From Mesorhizobium sp. WSM4306 (GTDB lineage: Bacteria; Pseudomonadota; Alphaproteobacteria; Rhizobiales; Rhizobiaceae), in contig NZ_VFTC01000002.1 of the NCBI RefSeq assembly GCF_007003975.1, positions 248,001 to 312,000 on the forward strand: a DNA stretch of 64,000 nucleotides, given 5' to 3'. This document shows, one piece after another, positions 18,429 to 27,689 of this stretch. The position numbers and the translations under genes were made by a program. Below the pieces are notes generated by a model, which saw nothing but the letters and a program-made list of their open reading frames with translations, made no database searches and was not told the DNA's origin. Position 1 is the stretch's first letter. Each line of letters starts with the position of its first letter.

Positions 18429-19355
18429 ATGGATCGGGATCTGCTCAGCCATCTGCCTGTTGTCCTTGCCGTTGCCCGGCGCGGCGGCTTCGCGCTTGCC
18501 GCGGCTGAACTCGGCATGAGTCCATCCGCGGTCAGCCATGCGGTGCGTCTCGTCGAAGAGCGCATCGGACAGCCTCTGTTTGCACGCACGACGCGCAGCG
18601 TTTCATTGACGGAAGCCGGCAAGGCGCTGGTGGAGACGGCGGCCCCTGCCCTTCAGGACATTGCCGAACGGATGGACCGCATCCGCGCCATCAAGGGCCG
18701 ACCCTCGGGTCTGCTCAGGCTCAACGTCCCCAACATCGCAATTCCGCTTGCCGTCACGCCTGTGGTCGCTGCGATGGCGGACCGCTATCCGGATGTGACT
18801 GTTGAATTGCTCACCGACCAGGGACTCATCGACATTGTCGGCGAGGGTTTCGATGCCGGCATCCGGCTGGGCGAGATGATCGCGCAAGACATGGTGACGG
18901 TCCGGCTGACGCCACCATTCAAGGCCGTCATCGTCGCCTCTCCCGCCTATGTCGGCCGGCATGGCCGCCCGCACAGCGTGGCCGATCTCGCCAACCACAA
19001 TTGCGTCGGCTACCGGCTCGTTCGCTCCGGCGCGCTCTACCGCTGGGACCTGACCGAAGACGGCAAGGATGTCGTGGTCGAGACGAAGGGCACTGTCATC
19101 GTTACGGATTCGCTTGCCGCGATCGACCTTGCGCTTGCCGGCGTCGGGCTGGCCTATGTCTTCGAACCGCTGGTGCGCGCGGAATTGGCCGCCGGCCGTC
19201 TCGTCCAGATCCTGCCGCAAACGGCGATCGAAGAGCCCGGCCTCTTCCTCTACTTCCCGCGCCGGGCGTCGATGGCGCCGAAGCTCAGGGCTTTCATCGA
19301 TACTGCACAAGAAATCGGCCGGGCATCCTTGCGGACACCCGACCGAGTTGCCTGA
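18429..19355 (+). CDS. LysR-family transcriptional regulator
   Basis: 308 residues. The N-terminal winged helix-turn-helix (about residues 5-65) reads GGFALAAAELGMSPSAVSHAVRLVEERIG, followed by a LysR substrate-binding domain of the CrgA/DmlR type (FKAVIVASPAYVGRHGRP). Divergent from the SnoaL/SnoaL/aldo-keto genes, which are its likely targets. The inducer is unknown. Confidence 0.93.
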   Translation: MDRDLLSHLPVVLAVARRGGFALAAAELGMSPSAVSHAVRLVEERIGQPLFARTTRSVSLTEAGKALVETAAPALQDIAERMDRIRAIKGRPSGLLRLNVPNIAIPLAVTPVVAAMADRYPDVTVELLTDQGLIDIVGEGFDAGIRLGEMIAQDMVTVRLTPPFKAVIVASPAYVGRHGRPHSVADLANHNCVGYRLVRSGALYRWDLTEDGKDVVVETKGTVIVTDSLAAIDLALAGVGLAYVFEPLVRAELAAGRLVQILPQTAIEEPGLFLYFPRRASMAPKLRAFIDTAQEIGRASLRTPDRVA

Positions 19356-19362
19356 GCTGAGA

Positions 19363-19381
19363 AGCCCCCTTTCAAGGGGCT
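19363..19381. terminator. Hairpin between convergent lysR and tsf
   Basis: AGCCCC (19363-19368) pairs with GGGGCT (19376-19381) around a seven-base loop. The T tract is weak on both strands, so strength is uncertain, but the position, between two convergent stop codons, fits a shared terminator. Confidence 0.6.
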
Positions 19382-19392
19382 ATTTCCAAGGA

Positions 19393-20313
19393 TTATTTCT
19401 TGACCGCAGCCGCGACTTCCGCCGCGAAATCGGTCTCTTCCTTTTCGATGCCTTCGCCCAGCGCAAAGCGCAGATAGGCGGAGATTTTGGCCGGAGCGCC
19501 GATTTCCTTCTCGGCATCCTTCAGAGCCTTCTCGACAGTGATGTCGGGATTGAGCACGAAGGCCTGCTTCAGCAGCACGACTTCCTCGTAGAACTTGCGC
19601 AGGCGGCCCTCGACCATCTTTTCGATGATCGCTTCCGGCTTGCCGGACTGGCGTGCCTGGTCCGAGAAGATCGCCTTTTCGCGTTCCACCGCAGCCGGAT
19701 CGATCTGCTCGGCCGTCAGCGCCATCGGGTTGGTGGCGGCGACATGCATGGCGACCTGGCGGCCAAAGGCGTTGGCGGCATGCTCATTGCCCGTGGTTTC
19801 GATCGCAACCAGCACGCCGAGTTTGCCAAGGCCGTCGGCGACCGCGTTGTGGACATAGGTCGCGACAGCGCCGTGCGGAACGCTCAGCTTGGCCGAGCGG
19901 CGGAAGCCCATGTTCTCGCCGATCGTACCGACAGCGTCCTTGATGGTGTCAGCAACCGACTTGTCCGAATCCGGGTACTTTGCGGCAGCCACGGCTTCGG
20001 TCGTGCCATAGGCGAGTGCAACCTTGGCGACATTGGCGACGATTTCCTGGAAAGCAGCGTTGCGGGCGACGAAGTCGGTTTCGGAATTGACTTCAACGAC
20101 AGCAGCCTCGCGCACGCCATTGTCGACACCGATCAGGCCCTCTGCCGCGGTGCGGCCGGCCTTCTTGTCGGCCTTGGAGATGCCCTTCTTGCGCAGCCAG
20201 TCGACGGCCTCTTCCATGTTGCCGTTGGTCTCGGTCAACGCCGCCTTGCAGTCCATCATGCCCGCGCCCGTCAAGTCGCGGAGTTCTTTGACCTGTGCAG
20301 CCGAAATGCTCAT
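19393..20313 (-). CDS. tsf: Elongation factor Ts
   Basis: Nucleotide exchange factor for EF-Tu. 306 residues with the N-terminal UBA-like domain ([19 protein letters not shown]), the TDFVARN core signature and the dimerisation/C-terminal region. It follows rpsB by 109 bp, the universal order; a hairpin between them may attenuate transcription. Confidence 0.97.
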   Translation of the reverse strand: MSISAAQVKELRDLTGAGMMDCKAALTETNGNMEEAVDWLRKKGISKADKKAGRTAAEGLIGVDNGVREAAVVEVNSETDFVARNAAFQEIVANVAKVALAYGTTEAVAAAKYPDSDKSVADTIKDAVGTIGENMGFRRSAKLSVPHGAVATYVHNAVADGLGKLGVLVAIETTGNEHAANAFGRQVAMHVAATNPMALTAEQIDPAAVEREKAIFSDQARQSGKPEAIIEKMVEGRLRKFYEEVVLLKQAFVLNPDITVEKALKDAEKEIGAPAKISAYLRFALGEGIEKEETDFAAEVAAAVKK

Positions 20314-20397
20314 TGTCGCCTCTTTGTTTTAAATGCACCGACGCACCACCGGTACTCGGTGATGCGTCCGTTTAGCGTGCCAAAATATTAGAAAGAT

Positions 20398-20417
20398 GAA
20401 GGCCGTGACCGGCCTTC
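20398..20417 (-). terminator. Hairpin between rpsB and tsf
   Basis: GAAGGCCG (20398-20405) pairs perfectly with CGGCCTTC (20410-20417) around TGAC, five bases after the rpsB stop. On the minus strand it is followed by ATCTTTCTAATATTTTG, a loose T-rich stretch. It could be a partial terminator that sets the rpsB:tsf ratio. Confidence 0.65.
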
Positions 20418-20422
20418 GACTA

Positions 20423-21205
20423 TCAGGCTTCCGGGGTCTCGGCCGCCGGGGTCGGATCCAGCGCCGGTTCGACCGGAGCTTCGACCGAGGCGCCGATGTC
20501 GACGCCGAGCGCGCCCTGCTGGCGAGCGATGCCGTCGATGGCAGCCTTGGCGATCAGGTCGCAATAGAGCTGGATGGCGCGCGCCGCGTCGTCATTGCCG
20601 GGGATCGGGAAGTCGATCTTGTCCGGATCGCAGTTCGAATCGATGATGGCAACGACCGGGATGCCGAGGCGCTTGGCCTCGAGGATGGCGATCGCTTCCT
20701 TGTTGGTGTCGATGACGAACATCAGGTCGGGCGTCGAGCCCATGTCCTTGATGCCGCCGAGCGCCTTGTCGAGCTTCTCGCGCTCGCGATCGAGGTTCAG
20801 GCGCTCCTTCTTGGTCAGGCCCTGGGCTTCGCCGGCCAGCATCTCGTCGAGCTTGCGCAGGCGCTGGATCGAATTCGAGATCGTCTTCCAGTTGGTCAGC
20901 ATGCCGCCGAGCCAACGCGAGTTGACGTAGTACTGAGCCGAACGCTGCGCCGCGTCAGCGACGATGTCCGATGCCTGGCGCTTGGTGCCGACGAACAGCA
21001 CCCGGCCGCCCTTGGCGACGGTGTCCGAAACCTGCTTCAGCGCCTGGTGCAGCAAAGGCACCGTCTGCGAGAGGTCGATGATGTGGATGTTGTTGCGAGC
21101 GCCGTAGATGTAGGGCGCCATCTTCGGGTTCCAGCGGTGGGTCTGGTGGCCGAAGTGAATGCCAGCTTCCAAAAGCTGGCGCATGCTGAAATCAGGCAGT
21201 GCCAT
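20423..21205 (-). CDS. rpsB: 30S ribosomal protein S2
   Basis: Small-subunit protein. 260 residues from ATG 21203-21205 ([21 protein letters not shown]), supported by AAAGGAAC just upstream; the longer frame to 21271 lies in the leader. The C-terminus has an acidic/alanine-proline tail after the core, common in alphaproteobacteria. Promoter about 130 bp upstream. Confidence 0.98.
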   Translation of the reverse strand: MALPDFSMRQLLEAGIHFGHQTHRWNPKMAPYIYGARNNIHIIDLSQTVPLLHQALKQVSDTVAKGGRVLFVGTKRQASDIVADAAQRSAQYYVNSRWLGGMLTNWKTISNSIQRLRKLDEMLAGEAQGLTKKERLNLDREREKLDKALGGIKDMGSTPDLMFVIDTNKEAIAILEAKRLGIPVVAIIDSNCDPDKIDFPIPGNDDAARAIQLYCDLIAKAAIDGIARQQGALGVDIGASVEAPVEPALDPTPAAETPEA

Positions 21206-21333
21206 TCTTAGTTCCTTTCCGGTTAGCCTCCACGGACACAGGCATTCTTGGACTTTGTCCTCGAACGCCACCGGAGGTTTCAGCCGGATTTCTCCCGGGC
21301 AGACACCAAAGTCCGTGTGTGGAATGAGCGCGC

Positions 21334-21362
21334 ATATAGAGGGGAAGTGCTACAAACGCAAG
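21334..21362 (-). promoter_or_regulatory. rpsB promoter
   Basis: Minus strand: -35 CTTGCG (21357-21362), exactly 17 bp, -10 CTATAT (21334-21339), which is the rhizobial housekeeping consensus. The expected start near 21327 gives a leader of about 120 nt, long enough for S2 autoregulation, though I see no known leader motif. Confidence 0.75.
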
Positions 21363-21381
21363 CGGTGAGGCGCTTTACCGA

Positions 21382-21993
21382 TCAGCGTGCGGCAATCAGT
21401 GCTCCGGTGCCGATCATGGCGCTGCCGGCGAACCGGTTCATCAGCCGCATGCGTTTGGGCGTCCTGAACCAGCCGGACGCCCTGCCCGCCAGCGCCGCAT
21501 AGACGCCCATGGTGGTGATGTTGACGCCGATCACGACCATAACCACGAGCAGGCCATCGGCAAATGTCATGGTGTCGAGGTTGAGGATCAGCGGCATGAT
21601 CGAGGCATGGAACAGAATCGCCTTCGGATTGCCGAGCGCCACGGACGCGCCAAGCAGGAACGACCGCGACAATCTGGTTTGAGGCAGGCCCTGCACGGTC
21701 GATTGAGCGGCTGCAGCGCGCCACATCTTGACGCCGAGAAAGATCAGGTAGGCCGCACCGGCATATTTCAAGGCGAGAAACACCCATTCGAAAGTCTGGG
21801 CCAGCGCCACCAGTCCGAGCAGGGCCAGGGTGACCAGGACGGCATCGCCGGCAGCGATGCCAACTCCGGCGACGAAAGCTCGCAGGAAGCCGCGCGACAC
21901 GCCATTGGTGATAACTGTGAACATCGCCGGACCCGGCGTCGCAGCGGCAAGCGTGATGGCAAGGCAGTAGGCCAGGAATGCCATTAAAGTCAC
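21382..21993 (-). CDS. LysE/RhtB-family amino acid exporter
   Basis: 203-residue inner-membrane protein with about six hydrophobic segments. The family opening TLMAFLAYCLAITLAAATPGPAM and the mid-protein GNPKAILFHASIMP identify LysE/RhtB. GTG 21991-21993 is chosen because GGAAAGGG sits seven bases before it and it overlaps the upstream stop as GTGA; the track of sense codons to 22059 lies within the neighbouring gene. The exported substrate is unknown. Confidence 0.9.
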   Translation of the reverse strand: MTLMAFLAYCLAITLAAATPGPAMFTVITNGVSRGFLRAFVAGVGIAAGDAVLVTLALLGLVALAQTFEWVFLALKYAGAAYLIFLGVKMWRAAAAQSTVQGLPQTRLSRSFLLGASVALGNPKAILFHASIMPLILNLDTMTFADGLLVVMVVIGVNITTMGVYAALAGRASGWFRTPKRMRLMNRFAGSAMIGTGALIAAR

Positions 21994-22271
21994 GATCGGC
22001 CCTTTCCGTTGGGTACCCGCACGCGCCGGAAGATCGCGACGATCTCCTCGCGGCTGCATTCGATGGCGCCGAGCCGCACCGCGCGGTCGCGCTCGAAGCC
22101 GGTTATGTCATAGTGCGGCGCCGATGTCTTGGGCGGACCCTGGTAGGACGAACGCTTGACGCCAAGGACGGCGGCGAAACGATGCAACTCGTCGGTATCG
22201 TCGGCCATCAGGTGGCACCAGCGATGGCCGGCCCACTTCCAGATCGCCGCATCGACATACACCGCCATCAA
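21990..22271 (-). CDS. DUF4031 protein
   Basis: 93 residues of the DUF4031 type: VYVDAAIWKWAGHRWCHLMADDTDELHRF, with conserved HxDITGFERDRAVRLGA later. The function is unknown; the histidine/tryptophan-rich pattern looks like a small enzyme or nucleic-acid-binding protein, but this cannot be settled here. Overlaps the exporter by 4 bp. Confidence 0.8.
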   Translation of the reverse strand: MMAVYVDAAIWKWAGHRWCHLMADDTDELHRFAAVLGVKRSSYQGPPKTSAPHYDITGFERDRAVRLGAIECSREEIVAIFRRVRVPNGKGRS

Positions 22272-22299
22272 GCCTGCCGTGGCCAGCTCCGCACCGTTG

Positions 22300-23130
22300 T
22301 TATTTCGAGACCGGGCAAGGCTTTGTCTGGGAGAACAGCGACAGGTTGACCAGCTTGCCGGTCATCGAGAACTCGCCATAGTCCATGGTGAGGTCGCGGG
22401 TGATGCCGTTCTCATGCAGCTTGAAGCTGATGCGGTATTCCGGCACCTCTTCGCCCGATTTGTCGGTCTCGTCGAAATAGGCGATGTCGACTGGCCAGTA
22501 TTTGTCGCCGGCGAGCTTGGCCAGTGCCGGCGCTTCGGGATCGGCCTTGTCGCCCTCGGTCTTCTTGCCGACGATGACGGTGGTGGTCATCACCTTGTTG
22601 GCGTCTTCCGAACCGTCGAACAGGCTGGTTTCGTAGAAATTCTCGCCCTTCTCGGCCTTGCCGATCAGTTCGACCAGATGCTGGGTCGGGAACTGGGTGG
22701 CGGCGAGTTCGAGGCTGTTCTTCTCGGGCTTGTCGATGTCGACCTTTAGGCCCTTGGTCTCTTTCGTGGCGGTGCCCTTGACCTCCTTGTCGAGATTCTG
22801 GTCGACGAAGGATTTGGTCACGAACGAGAAGGTCTTGCCTTCCGCATCCTCGAACGTGGTCGTCTGCTGGTCGGTCAGCCTGGTGTTGTCGCCGGTGACG
22901 ATCTGGGTGACGAAACGGAATTTTACCGTATAGCCCTCGCAGGGCGAGCCATTGAACTCATAGACCATGCGGCCAGAGATGCCGGTGATCCCCGAACGGT
23001 CCGACGCCTTGCTGAGGGTAAGATCGTAGACGGCTCGATGCGCCTGCAATGCCGGCACGGCAAAGGCGGGAGCCATCGAGAACAGCGCCGGGACAAGAAC
23101 AGCGTAGAAGGCAAGGCGCGTTGCGCGCAT
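22300..23130 (-). CDS. eipB: Cell envelope integrity protein EipB (DUF1849)
   Basis: Periplasmic protein; in Brucella EipB forms a spiral beta barrel and is needed for envelope integrity. 276 residues with a signal peptide (about 1-24, ending AFA). Two cysteines of the mature protein, Cys64 (NGSPCEGY) and Cys272 (KPCPVSK), match the disulphide pair known for the family. The motif AHRAVYDLTLSKA at the mature start is typical. Divergent from the RidA gene. Confidence 0.88.
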   Translation of the reverse strand: MRATRLAFYAVLVPALFSMAPAFAVPALQAHRAVYDLTLSKASDRSGITGISGRMVYEFNGSPCEGYTVKFRFVTQIVTGDNTRLTDQQTTTFEDAEGKTFSFVTKSFVDQNLDKEVKGTATKETKGLKVDIDKPEKNSLELAATQFPTQHLVELIGKAEKGENFYETSLFDGSEDANKVMTTTVIVGKKTEGDKADPEAPALAKLAGDKYWPVDIAYFDETDKSGEEVPEYRISFKLHENGITRDLTMDYGEFSMTGKLVNLSLFSQTKPCPVSK

Positions 23131-23269
23131 AGGGGGCTCCGATCGTCGCGGCTGGTGGCAGGCCGCAGGGATAGATGGTCCAGCTTAAAAAAAGTCGTGG
23201 CGGAAGCGAGGCAAAAATAGCAATTTCGGCCCCGGCCAGCGCGGCGTCTCCAAGCAATAGGGAAATACG

Positions 23270-23734
23270 ATGAGTGAAACAATCGAAAAGCGGCTAAGCG
23301 ATCTCGGCGTGACGTTACCGGCCGCCGCAGCGCCCGCCGCGAACTATGTGCCCTATTGCAGATCCGGCAATCTTCTGTTCACCGCCGGGCAGTTGCCGCT
23401 CAAGGACGGCAAGCTGCAGGCAAGCGGCCTGCTCGGCCGCGACGTCGACACGGCAGCCGGCAAGGAAGGTGCAAAATACTGCGCAATCAACATCTTGGCG
23501 CAGGCCAAGGCGGCGCTTGGCGATCTCGAAAAGATCCAGCGTCTGGTCAAGATCACCGTCTTCGTCGCATCAGCGCCGGATTTCGTCGAGCAGCATCTGG
23601 TCGCCAACGGCGCCTCCGATTTCCTGGTCGCCGTCCTTGGCGAACGCGGCAAGCATGCCCGCTCTGCCGTCGGCACCGCCTCGCTGCCGCTTAATGCCGC
23701 AGTGGAAATCGAAGCCGTCTTCGAAGTCGCATGA
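23270..23734 (+). CDS. RidA/YjgF-family deaminase
   Basis: 154 residues. RidA proteins hydrolyse reactive enamine/imine intermediates such as those released by serine/threonine dehydratases; a serine ammonia-lyase gene lies at 35 kb. The conserved arginine of active family members is present at residue 131 (KHARSAVGTASLP), and the start AANYVPYCRSGNLLFTAGQLP is typical of the longer YjgF type. Start ATG 23270 follows AATAGGGAAATACG. Confidence 0.88.
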   Translation: MSETIEKRLSDLGVTLPAAAAPAANYVPYCRSGNLLFTAGQLPLKDGKLQASGLLGRDVDTAAGKEGAKYCAINILAQAKAALGDLEKIQRLVKITVFVASAPDFVEQHLVANGASDFLVAVLGERGKHARSAVGTASLPLNAAVEIEAVFEVA

Positions 23735-23748
23735 GCAGGGACTGAGCT

Positions 23749-24477
23749 ATGACCGACCTTTCCTGGCTGACCGCCCGCCCCGTCGCGCATCGCGGCCTCC
23801 ACGACATGAACAAGACGCGCTGGGAGAACACGCTGTCGGCCTTCGCTGCGGCCGCCGAGCGCGGTTATGCCATCGAATGCGACGTGCACCTGTCGTCCGA
23901 CCGTGTTCCGGTCATCATGCATGACGGCGACCTGAAGCGGCTGACCGGTCAGGACGGCTTCGTCTGGCAACGCACGGCGGCGGAACTGGCCGCACTCAGG
24001 ATCGGCGGCACCAAGGATCATGTTCCGACGCTGCAGGAAGTGCTCGACCTGGTCGACGCCCGCGTGCCGATGGTTGTCGAACTGAAGGGCGTGCCCGGCC
24101 ATGACGAGGGGCTGGTGGCCAGCGTCGGCAAGATGCTCCAGCGCTACAAGGGCAAAGCCGCGATCATGTCGTTCGATCATTGGCTGGTCCGCGATTTCCC
24201 CAAAGACGCACCTGGCATTCCGGGCGGGCTCACGGCTTATGGCCGGGACAACCAGCTGATCGAGTCGCATTTCGCCATGCTGGCGCACGACCTAGCCTTC
24301 ACCTCCTATGCTGCGGGCGATTTGCCGAACCCGTTCGTCAGCTTCGTGCGCGAAAAGCTGAAAATGCCTGTGATCACCTGGACGGTGCATGACCAGCCGG
24401 CAGTCGATCTCACCTTCAAATACGCCGACCAGATGACGTTCGAAGGGTTCGAACCCGATCTGGTTAAAGTCGCCTGA
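23749..24477 (+). CDS. Glycerophosphodiester phosphodiesterase
   Basis: Hydrolyses glycerophosphodiesters to glycerol 3-phosphate and an alcohol. 242 residues; the GDPD active site is visible: AHRGLHD, the metal ligands in IECDVHLSSD, and the catalytic histidine in VIMHDGDLKRLTG. No signal peptide, so cytosolic. Starts 14 bp after the RidA stop and is probably cotranscribed. Its product could feed GlpD encoded at 63 kb, but that link is an inference. Confidence 0.92.
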   Translation: MTDLSWLTARPVAHRGLHDMNKTRWENTLSAFAAAAERGYAIECDVHLSSDRVPVIMHDGDLKRLTGQDGFVWQRTAAELAALRIGGTKDHVPTLQEVLDLVDARVPMVVELKGVPGHDEGLVASVGKMLQRYKGKAAIMSFDHWLVRDFPKDAPGIPGGLTAYGRDNQLIESHFAMLAHDLAFTSYAAGDLPNPFVSFVREKLKMPVITWTVHDQPAVDLTFKYADQMTFEGFEPDLVKVA

Positions 24478-24532
24478 CACGAGTGCCTCAAACGTGACTT
24501 GTAGCGGCCCGCACAGAGCTTAAATAAGTCTC

Positions 24533-25747
24533 ATGGATCAGGGTGACGAAGGCGATGGACAAACGGCGAATGCGGAGTTTTCCATCCGCATCGCCGCTGG
24601 AATTAATGCCTTCACCTGCGATGAGTGGAACGGATTTGCCGGCACCACGCGCGGCGGCACAGAAAACGGCTATAACCCTCTGGTTTCATACGCGTTTCTG
24701 AGCGCGCTTGAGGATTCCGGCTGCGCCGTGCGGCGCACCGGCTGGCAGGGCCATCATCTCAGGCTGGAAAATGCGCAAGGCAGATTGCTGGGCGCGGTGC
24801 CATGCTATCTCAAATCGCACAGCCAGGGCGAATATGTCTTCGACCATGGCTGGTCGGATGCATTCGAGCGCGCCGGGGGCCGCTACTATCCAAAATTGCA
24901 GTGCGCCGTGCCGTTCTCCCCTGTCACCGGCCCTCGCTTGCTGGTCAGCAGGGGCGAGGATAGTGCGACTGTGAAGGCCGGTCTCGCGGCGGGGCTGAAG
25001 GCGGTGACGGAAAAGCTCGGTGTATCCTCAGCACATGTCACCTTCGCACAGGAAAGCGACGTTGCAACGCTCGAAGCATCCGGCTTCCTGCACCGCACCG
25101 ACCAGCAGTTCCATTTCTTCAACGAAGGTTTTTCGACCTATGACGATTTCCTCGCCACGCTGGCATCACGCAAGCGCAAGGCGATGAAGAAGGAGCGACG
25201 CGAGGCGCTCGCAAACGACATCTCGATCGACCAGCTGACCGGCAAGGACCTGACCGAAAAGGCCTGGGACGATTTTTTTGCCTTCTACATGGACACCGGC
25301 AGCCGCAAATGGGGCCGGCCCTATCTCAACCGCAAGTTCTTCTCGCTGATCGGCGAGCGGATGGCCGACGACATCCTGCTGGTGATGGCCAAACGCAACG
25401 GCCGCTATATCGCCGGCGCCATCAACTTCATCGGCTCCGATGCGCTCTACGGGCGCAATTGGGGCTGCATCGAGGACCACCCCTTCCTGCATTTCGAGGT
25501 CTGCTACCACCAGGCGATCGACTTCGCCATCGAGCGCAAGCTGAAGGTGGTCGAGGCGGGTGCGCAGGGTGAGCACAAGCTGGCCCGCGGCTACCGTCCC
25601 GTGACCATGCATTCGGCGCATTACATTGCGCATCCCGGCCTGCGCAATGCGGTGGCAGATTATCTTCGGCGTGAGCGGCGCGAGGTCGAGCGAATGGGCG
25701 AAATTCTGGAAGAGCACACGCCTTTCCGCAAGGACCTCGAGGAATAA
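24533..25747 (+). CDS. FemAB/GNAT-like acyltransferase (COG3146, DUF482 type)
   Basis: 404 residues. The pattern NPLVSYAFLSALEDSGCA, GAVPCYLKSHSQGEYVFDHGWSDA and the C-terminal EAGAQGEHKLARGYRP is the DUF482/peptidogalycan biosynthesis family with a double GNAT fold. The substrate has not been fixed for the family; amino-acyl transfer is a guess from FemAB kinship. It lies downstream of RidA and GDPD on the same strand. Confidence 0.85.
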   Translation: MDQGDEGDGQTANAEFSIRIAAGINAFTCDEWNGFAGTTRGGTENGYNPLVSYAFLSALEDSGCAVRRTGWQGHHLRLENAQGRLLGAVPCYLKSHSQGEYVFDHGWSDAFERAGGRYYPKLQCAVPFSPVTGPRLLVSRGEDSATVKAGLAAGLKAVTEKLGVSSAHVTFAQESDVATLEASGFLHRTDQQFHFFNEGFSTYDDFLATLASRKRKAMKKERREALANDISIDQLTGKDLTEKAWDDFFAFYMDTGSRKWGRPYLNRKFFSLIGERMADDILLVMAKRNGRYIAGAINFIGSDALYGRNWGCIEDHPFLHFEVCYHQAIDFAIERKLKVVEAGAQGEHKLARGYRPVTMHSAHYIAHPGLRNAVADYLRRERREVERMGEILEEHTPFRKDLEE

Positions 25748-25885
25748 CGGTCTCGATCCGGTCTCGCCACCCGTGCCGCCTTGCGCAACGACGATCCAGC
25801 CGCCTGTTTCGACATCGCGTCGACAAAGGACGGCGTTTCCGTCGCGCGTTGGTCGAAGCCGGCATGGCCGATCTCACCTGACTGA
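25748..25885 (+). pseudogene. Possible coding remnant after the FemAB-like gene
   Basis: After the TAA at 25745-25747 the same frame stays open for 45 codons to TGA 25883-25885, with GC-rich third positions and a protein-like run (ACFDIASTKDGVSVARW). There is no usable start codon. It may be the tail of a former small gene, or chance. Confidence 0.3.
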
Positions 25886-25941
25886 CTTGCCGGTTTGGGG
25901 AGGCTTCGCTACACGGGGAGGCACAATTCCGGAGCACCGCC

Positions 25942-26373
25942 ATGGCTGAAGCCAGCTACGACCCCAGCAATATCTTCGCAAAGATCCTGCGCGGCGAAAT
26001 CCCCTCGCACCGCGTCTACGAGGATGACGCGATGGTTGCCTTCATGGATGTGATGCCGCAGGGGCCCGGGCACACGCTGGTTGTGCCGAAGGCGCCGTCG
26101 CGCAATCTGCTCGATGCCGATCCGTCGACGCTCGGCCCGCTGTTCACGGTCGTCAAGCAGGTGGCGCAGGCGGTCAAAAAAGCATTCGGCGCCGACGGCG
26201 TCACCGTCCTGCAGTTCAACGAACCGGCCTCTGGCCAGACCGTCTATCACCTGCATGTCCATGTCATCCCGCGGTTCGAAGGCATCGCGCTCAAGCCGCA
26301 TACGGGACAGATGGAGAAGCCCGAAGTGCTGGCTGAGAACGCGAGCAAGATCCGGGCAGTGCTGAACGGTTGA
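25942..26373 (+). CDS. HIT-family (Hint-like) nucleotide hydrolase
   Basis: 143 residues with the histidine triad HLHVHVIPR (His103, His105, His107) and the family opening IFAKILRGEIPSHRVYED. Members hydrolyse adenosine phosphoramidates and related nucleotides in the cytosol. GGAG lies about seven bases before the ATG. Monocistronic in appearance. Confidence 0.94.
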   Translation: MAEASYDPSNIFAKILRGEIPSHRVYEDDAMVAFMDVMPQGPGHTLVVPKAPSRNLLDADPSTLGPLFTVVKQVAQAVKKAFGADGVTVLQFNEPASGQTVYHLHVHVIPRFEGIALKPHTGQMEKPEVLAENASKIRAVLNG

Positions 26374-26453
26374 AGCCGGGGTGCATCAAGGCGATGCGCT
26401 TGGGCAAATTCCACCGCGTCGGTTAGGAAAGTATCAAACCACGCCATGGTAAC

Positions 26454-27587
26454 TTGCCGTACCGTGGTGCGTTTGGGTTTTCAAAAATCGTGGGAAATTC
26501 GGTTGCGACATCAGAACCGTTGGCAAAAGCAGGTGCCGGGCGGGTCTTTCTAAGCATCTTGGCGGACGCATACCGGCGACACCGGCTGCTGCATGTGATG
26601 GCCATCGCTGCCTTGCTCTTGGCAGCCGCGGTCGGCCTGCGTACCGGAAACATGCCGGATTTCAGCGTGCTGGAAGACTACGCCCTATACCTTCTCTTCG
26701 CTTTCTGGATAGGCGGCTGCGCCCTCGCGCTCGGCAGTTTTTTTCACCTTGCGCTCATCAGGCGGGATACTGAACCGCTCGGCACTTTTCTGAGATCGAT
26801 GGGTGGCTTCTTCGGCGACGCCGAGCGCAACGCCAACAGCCTCAATGGTCTGGCTGCGAGCATTGCGCTCATATCCGCTTTCGGTGTGTTGAAAGGCGCG
26901 GTCGCGATCCTTTCGCCATTCGCATGGGACCACGCATTGGCTCAGGCCGACCGGGCGCTGCATTTCGGTCGAGCTCCCCATGAATGGCTATGGTTTATCG
27001 TCCAGTCGCCGCTCGCCGTAAGACTGTTCAACCTGGCTTACAATTCCTGGTTCGTCGTCCTTATCGCCTCGGTCTTCATCGCTTGCATCACGCGCAAGGA
27101 CACGAAGCTGCGCCACCAGTTCCTGATGAGCTTCATGCTCGTATGGATGCTGGGGGGGTTCTTCCTGGCAATGGGCCTGTCTTCGGCAGGGCCGTGCTTT
27201 TACGAGCGACTGGGGCTGGGCAGCGACTACCATCCCCTGATGCAAGCGCTCGCTGCTGCCGATCGCATCTATCCGATCTGGGCGCTGAGCACGCAGGACA
27301 TTTTGTGGAGCGGCTACATCGGGGCAACCCCAGGCAGTCTCGGCATATCCGCCTTCCCGTCCATGCATGTGGCGATGGCGGTGCTTTTCGCTCTTTATGC
27401 AGCACGCCGCTCACGGTTGGTTGGCCTGTTGATGTGGGCATTCGCCGCAATCATCATGGTCGGCTCGGTTGTCCTTGGCTGGCACTATGCTGTCGACGGC
27501 TATGCGAGCGTGCTGATCTCGATCGCCATCTGGAAGGCATGCGGTCATTTCCTGGCCCGCTTCGCACCCGACGGCGTCGCCGCCTGA
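26454..27587 (+). CDS. PAP2-family membrane phosphatase/transferase (Aur1/Ipt1-like)
   Basis: About 377 residues, with six or more hydrophobic segments. The second and third PAP2 motifs are visible near the C-terminus, AFPSMHVAMA and GWHYAVDGYAS; the first (KxxxxxxRP) is not recognisable, as in the Aur1/Ipt1-like branch. Likely acts on a lipid phosphate. The start is uncertain: TTG 26454 is the longest; GTG 26490 is a reasonable alternative. Confidence 0.85.
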   Translation: MPYRGAFGFSKIVGNSVATSEPLAKAGAGRVFLSILADAYRRHRLLHVMAIAALLLAAAVGLRTGNMPDFSVLEDYALYLLFAFWIGGCALALGSFFHLALIRRDTEPLGTFLRSMGGFFGDAERNANSLNGLAASIALISAFGVLKGAVAILSPFAWDHALAQADRALHFGRAPHEWLWFIVQSPLAVRLFNLAYNSWFVVLIASVFIACITRKDTKLRHQFLMSFMLVWMLGGFFLAMGLSSAGPCFYERLGLGSDYHPLMQALAAADRIYPIWALSTQDILWSGYIGATPGSLGISAFPSMHVAMAVLFALYAARRSRLVGLLMWAFAAIIMVGSVVLGWHYAVDGYASVLISIAIWKACGHFLARFAPDGVAA

Positions 27588-27649
27588 CCTGACAGCGCAT
27601 CTGACCCTGAAAGCACGGGTGCTGTTTCGGCAAACCGGCCAGCCATGAA

Positions 27650-27675
27650 AAAAGGCCCCGTCACCGGGGCCTTTT
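27650..27675. terminator. Bidirectional terminator between PAP2 gene and clpA
   Basis: AAAAGGCCCCG (27650-27660) and CGGGGCCTTTT (27665-27675) form an 11-bp stem with loop TCAC and A/T tracts on both sides, suiting the two convergent genes. Confidence 0.9.
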
Positions 27676-27689
27676 CATTGGCGAACTTT

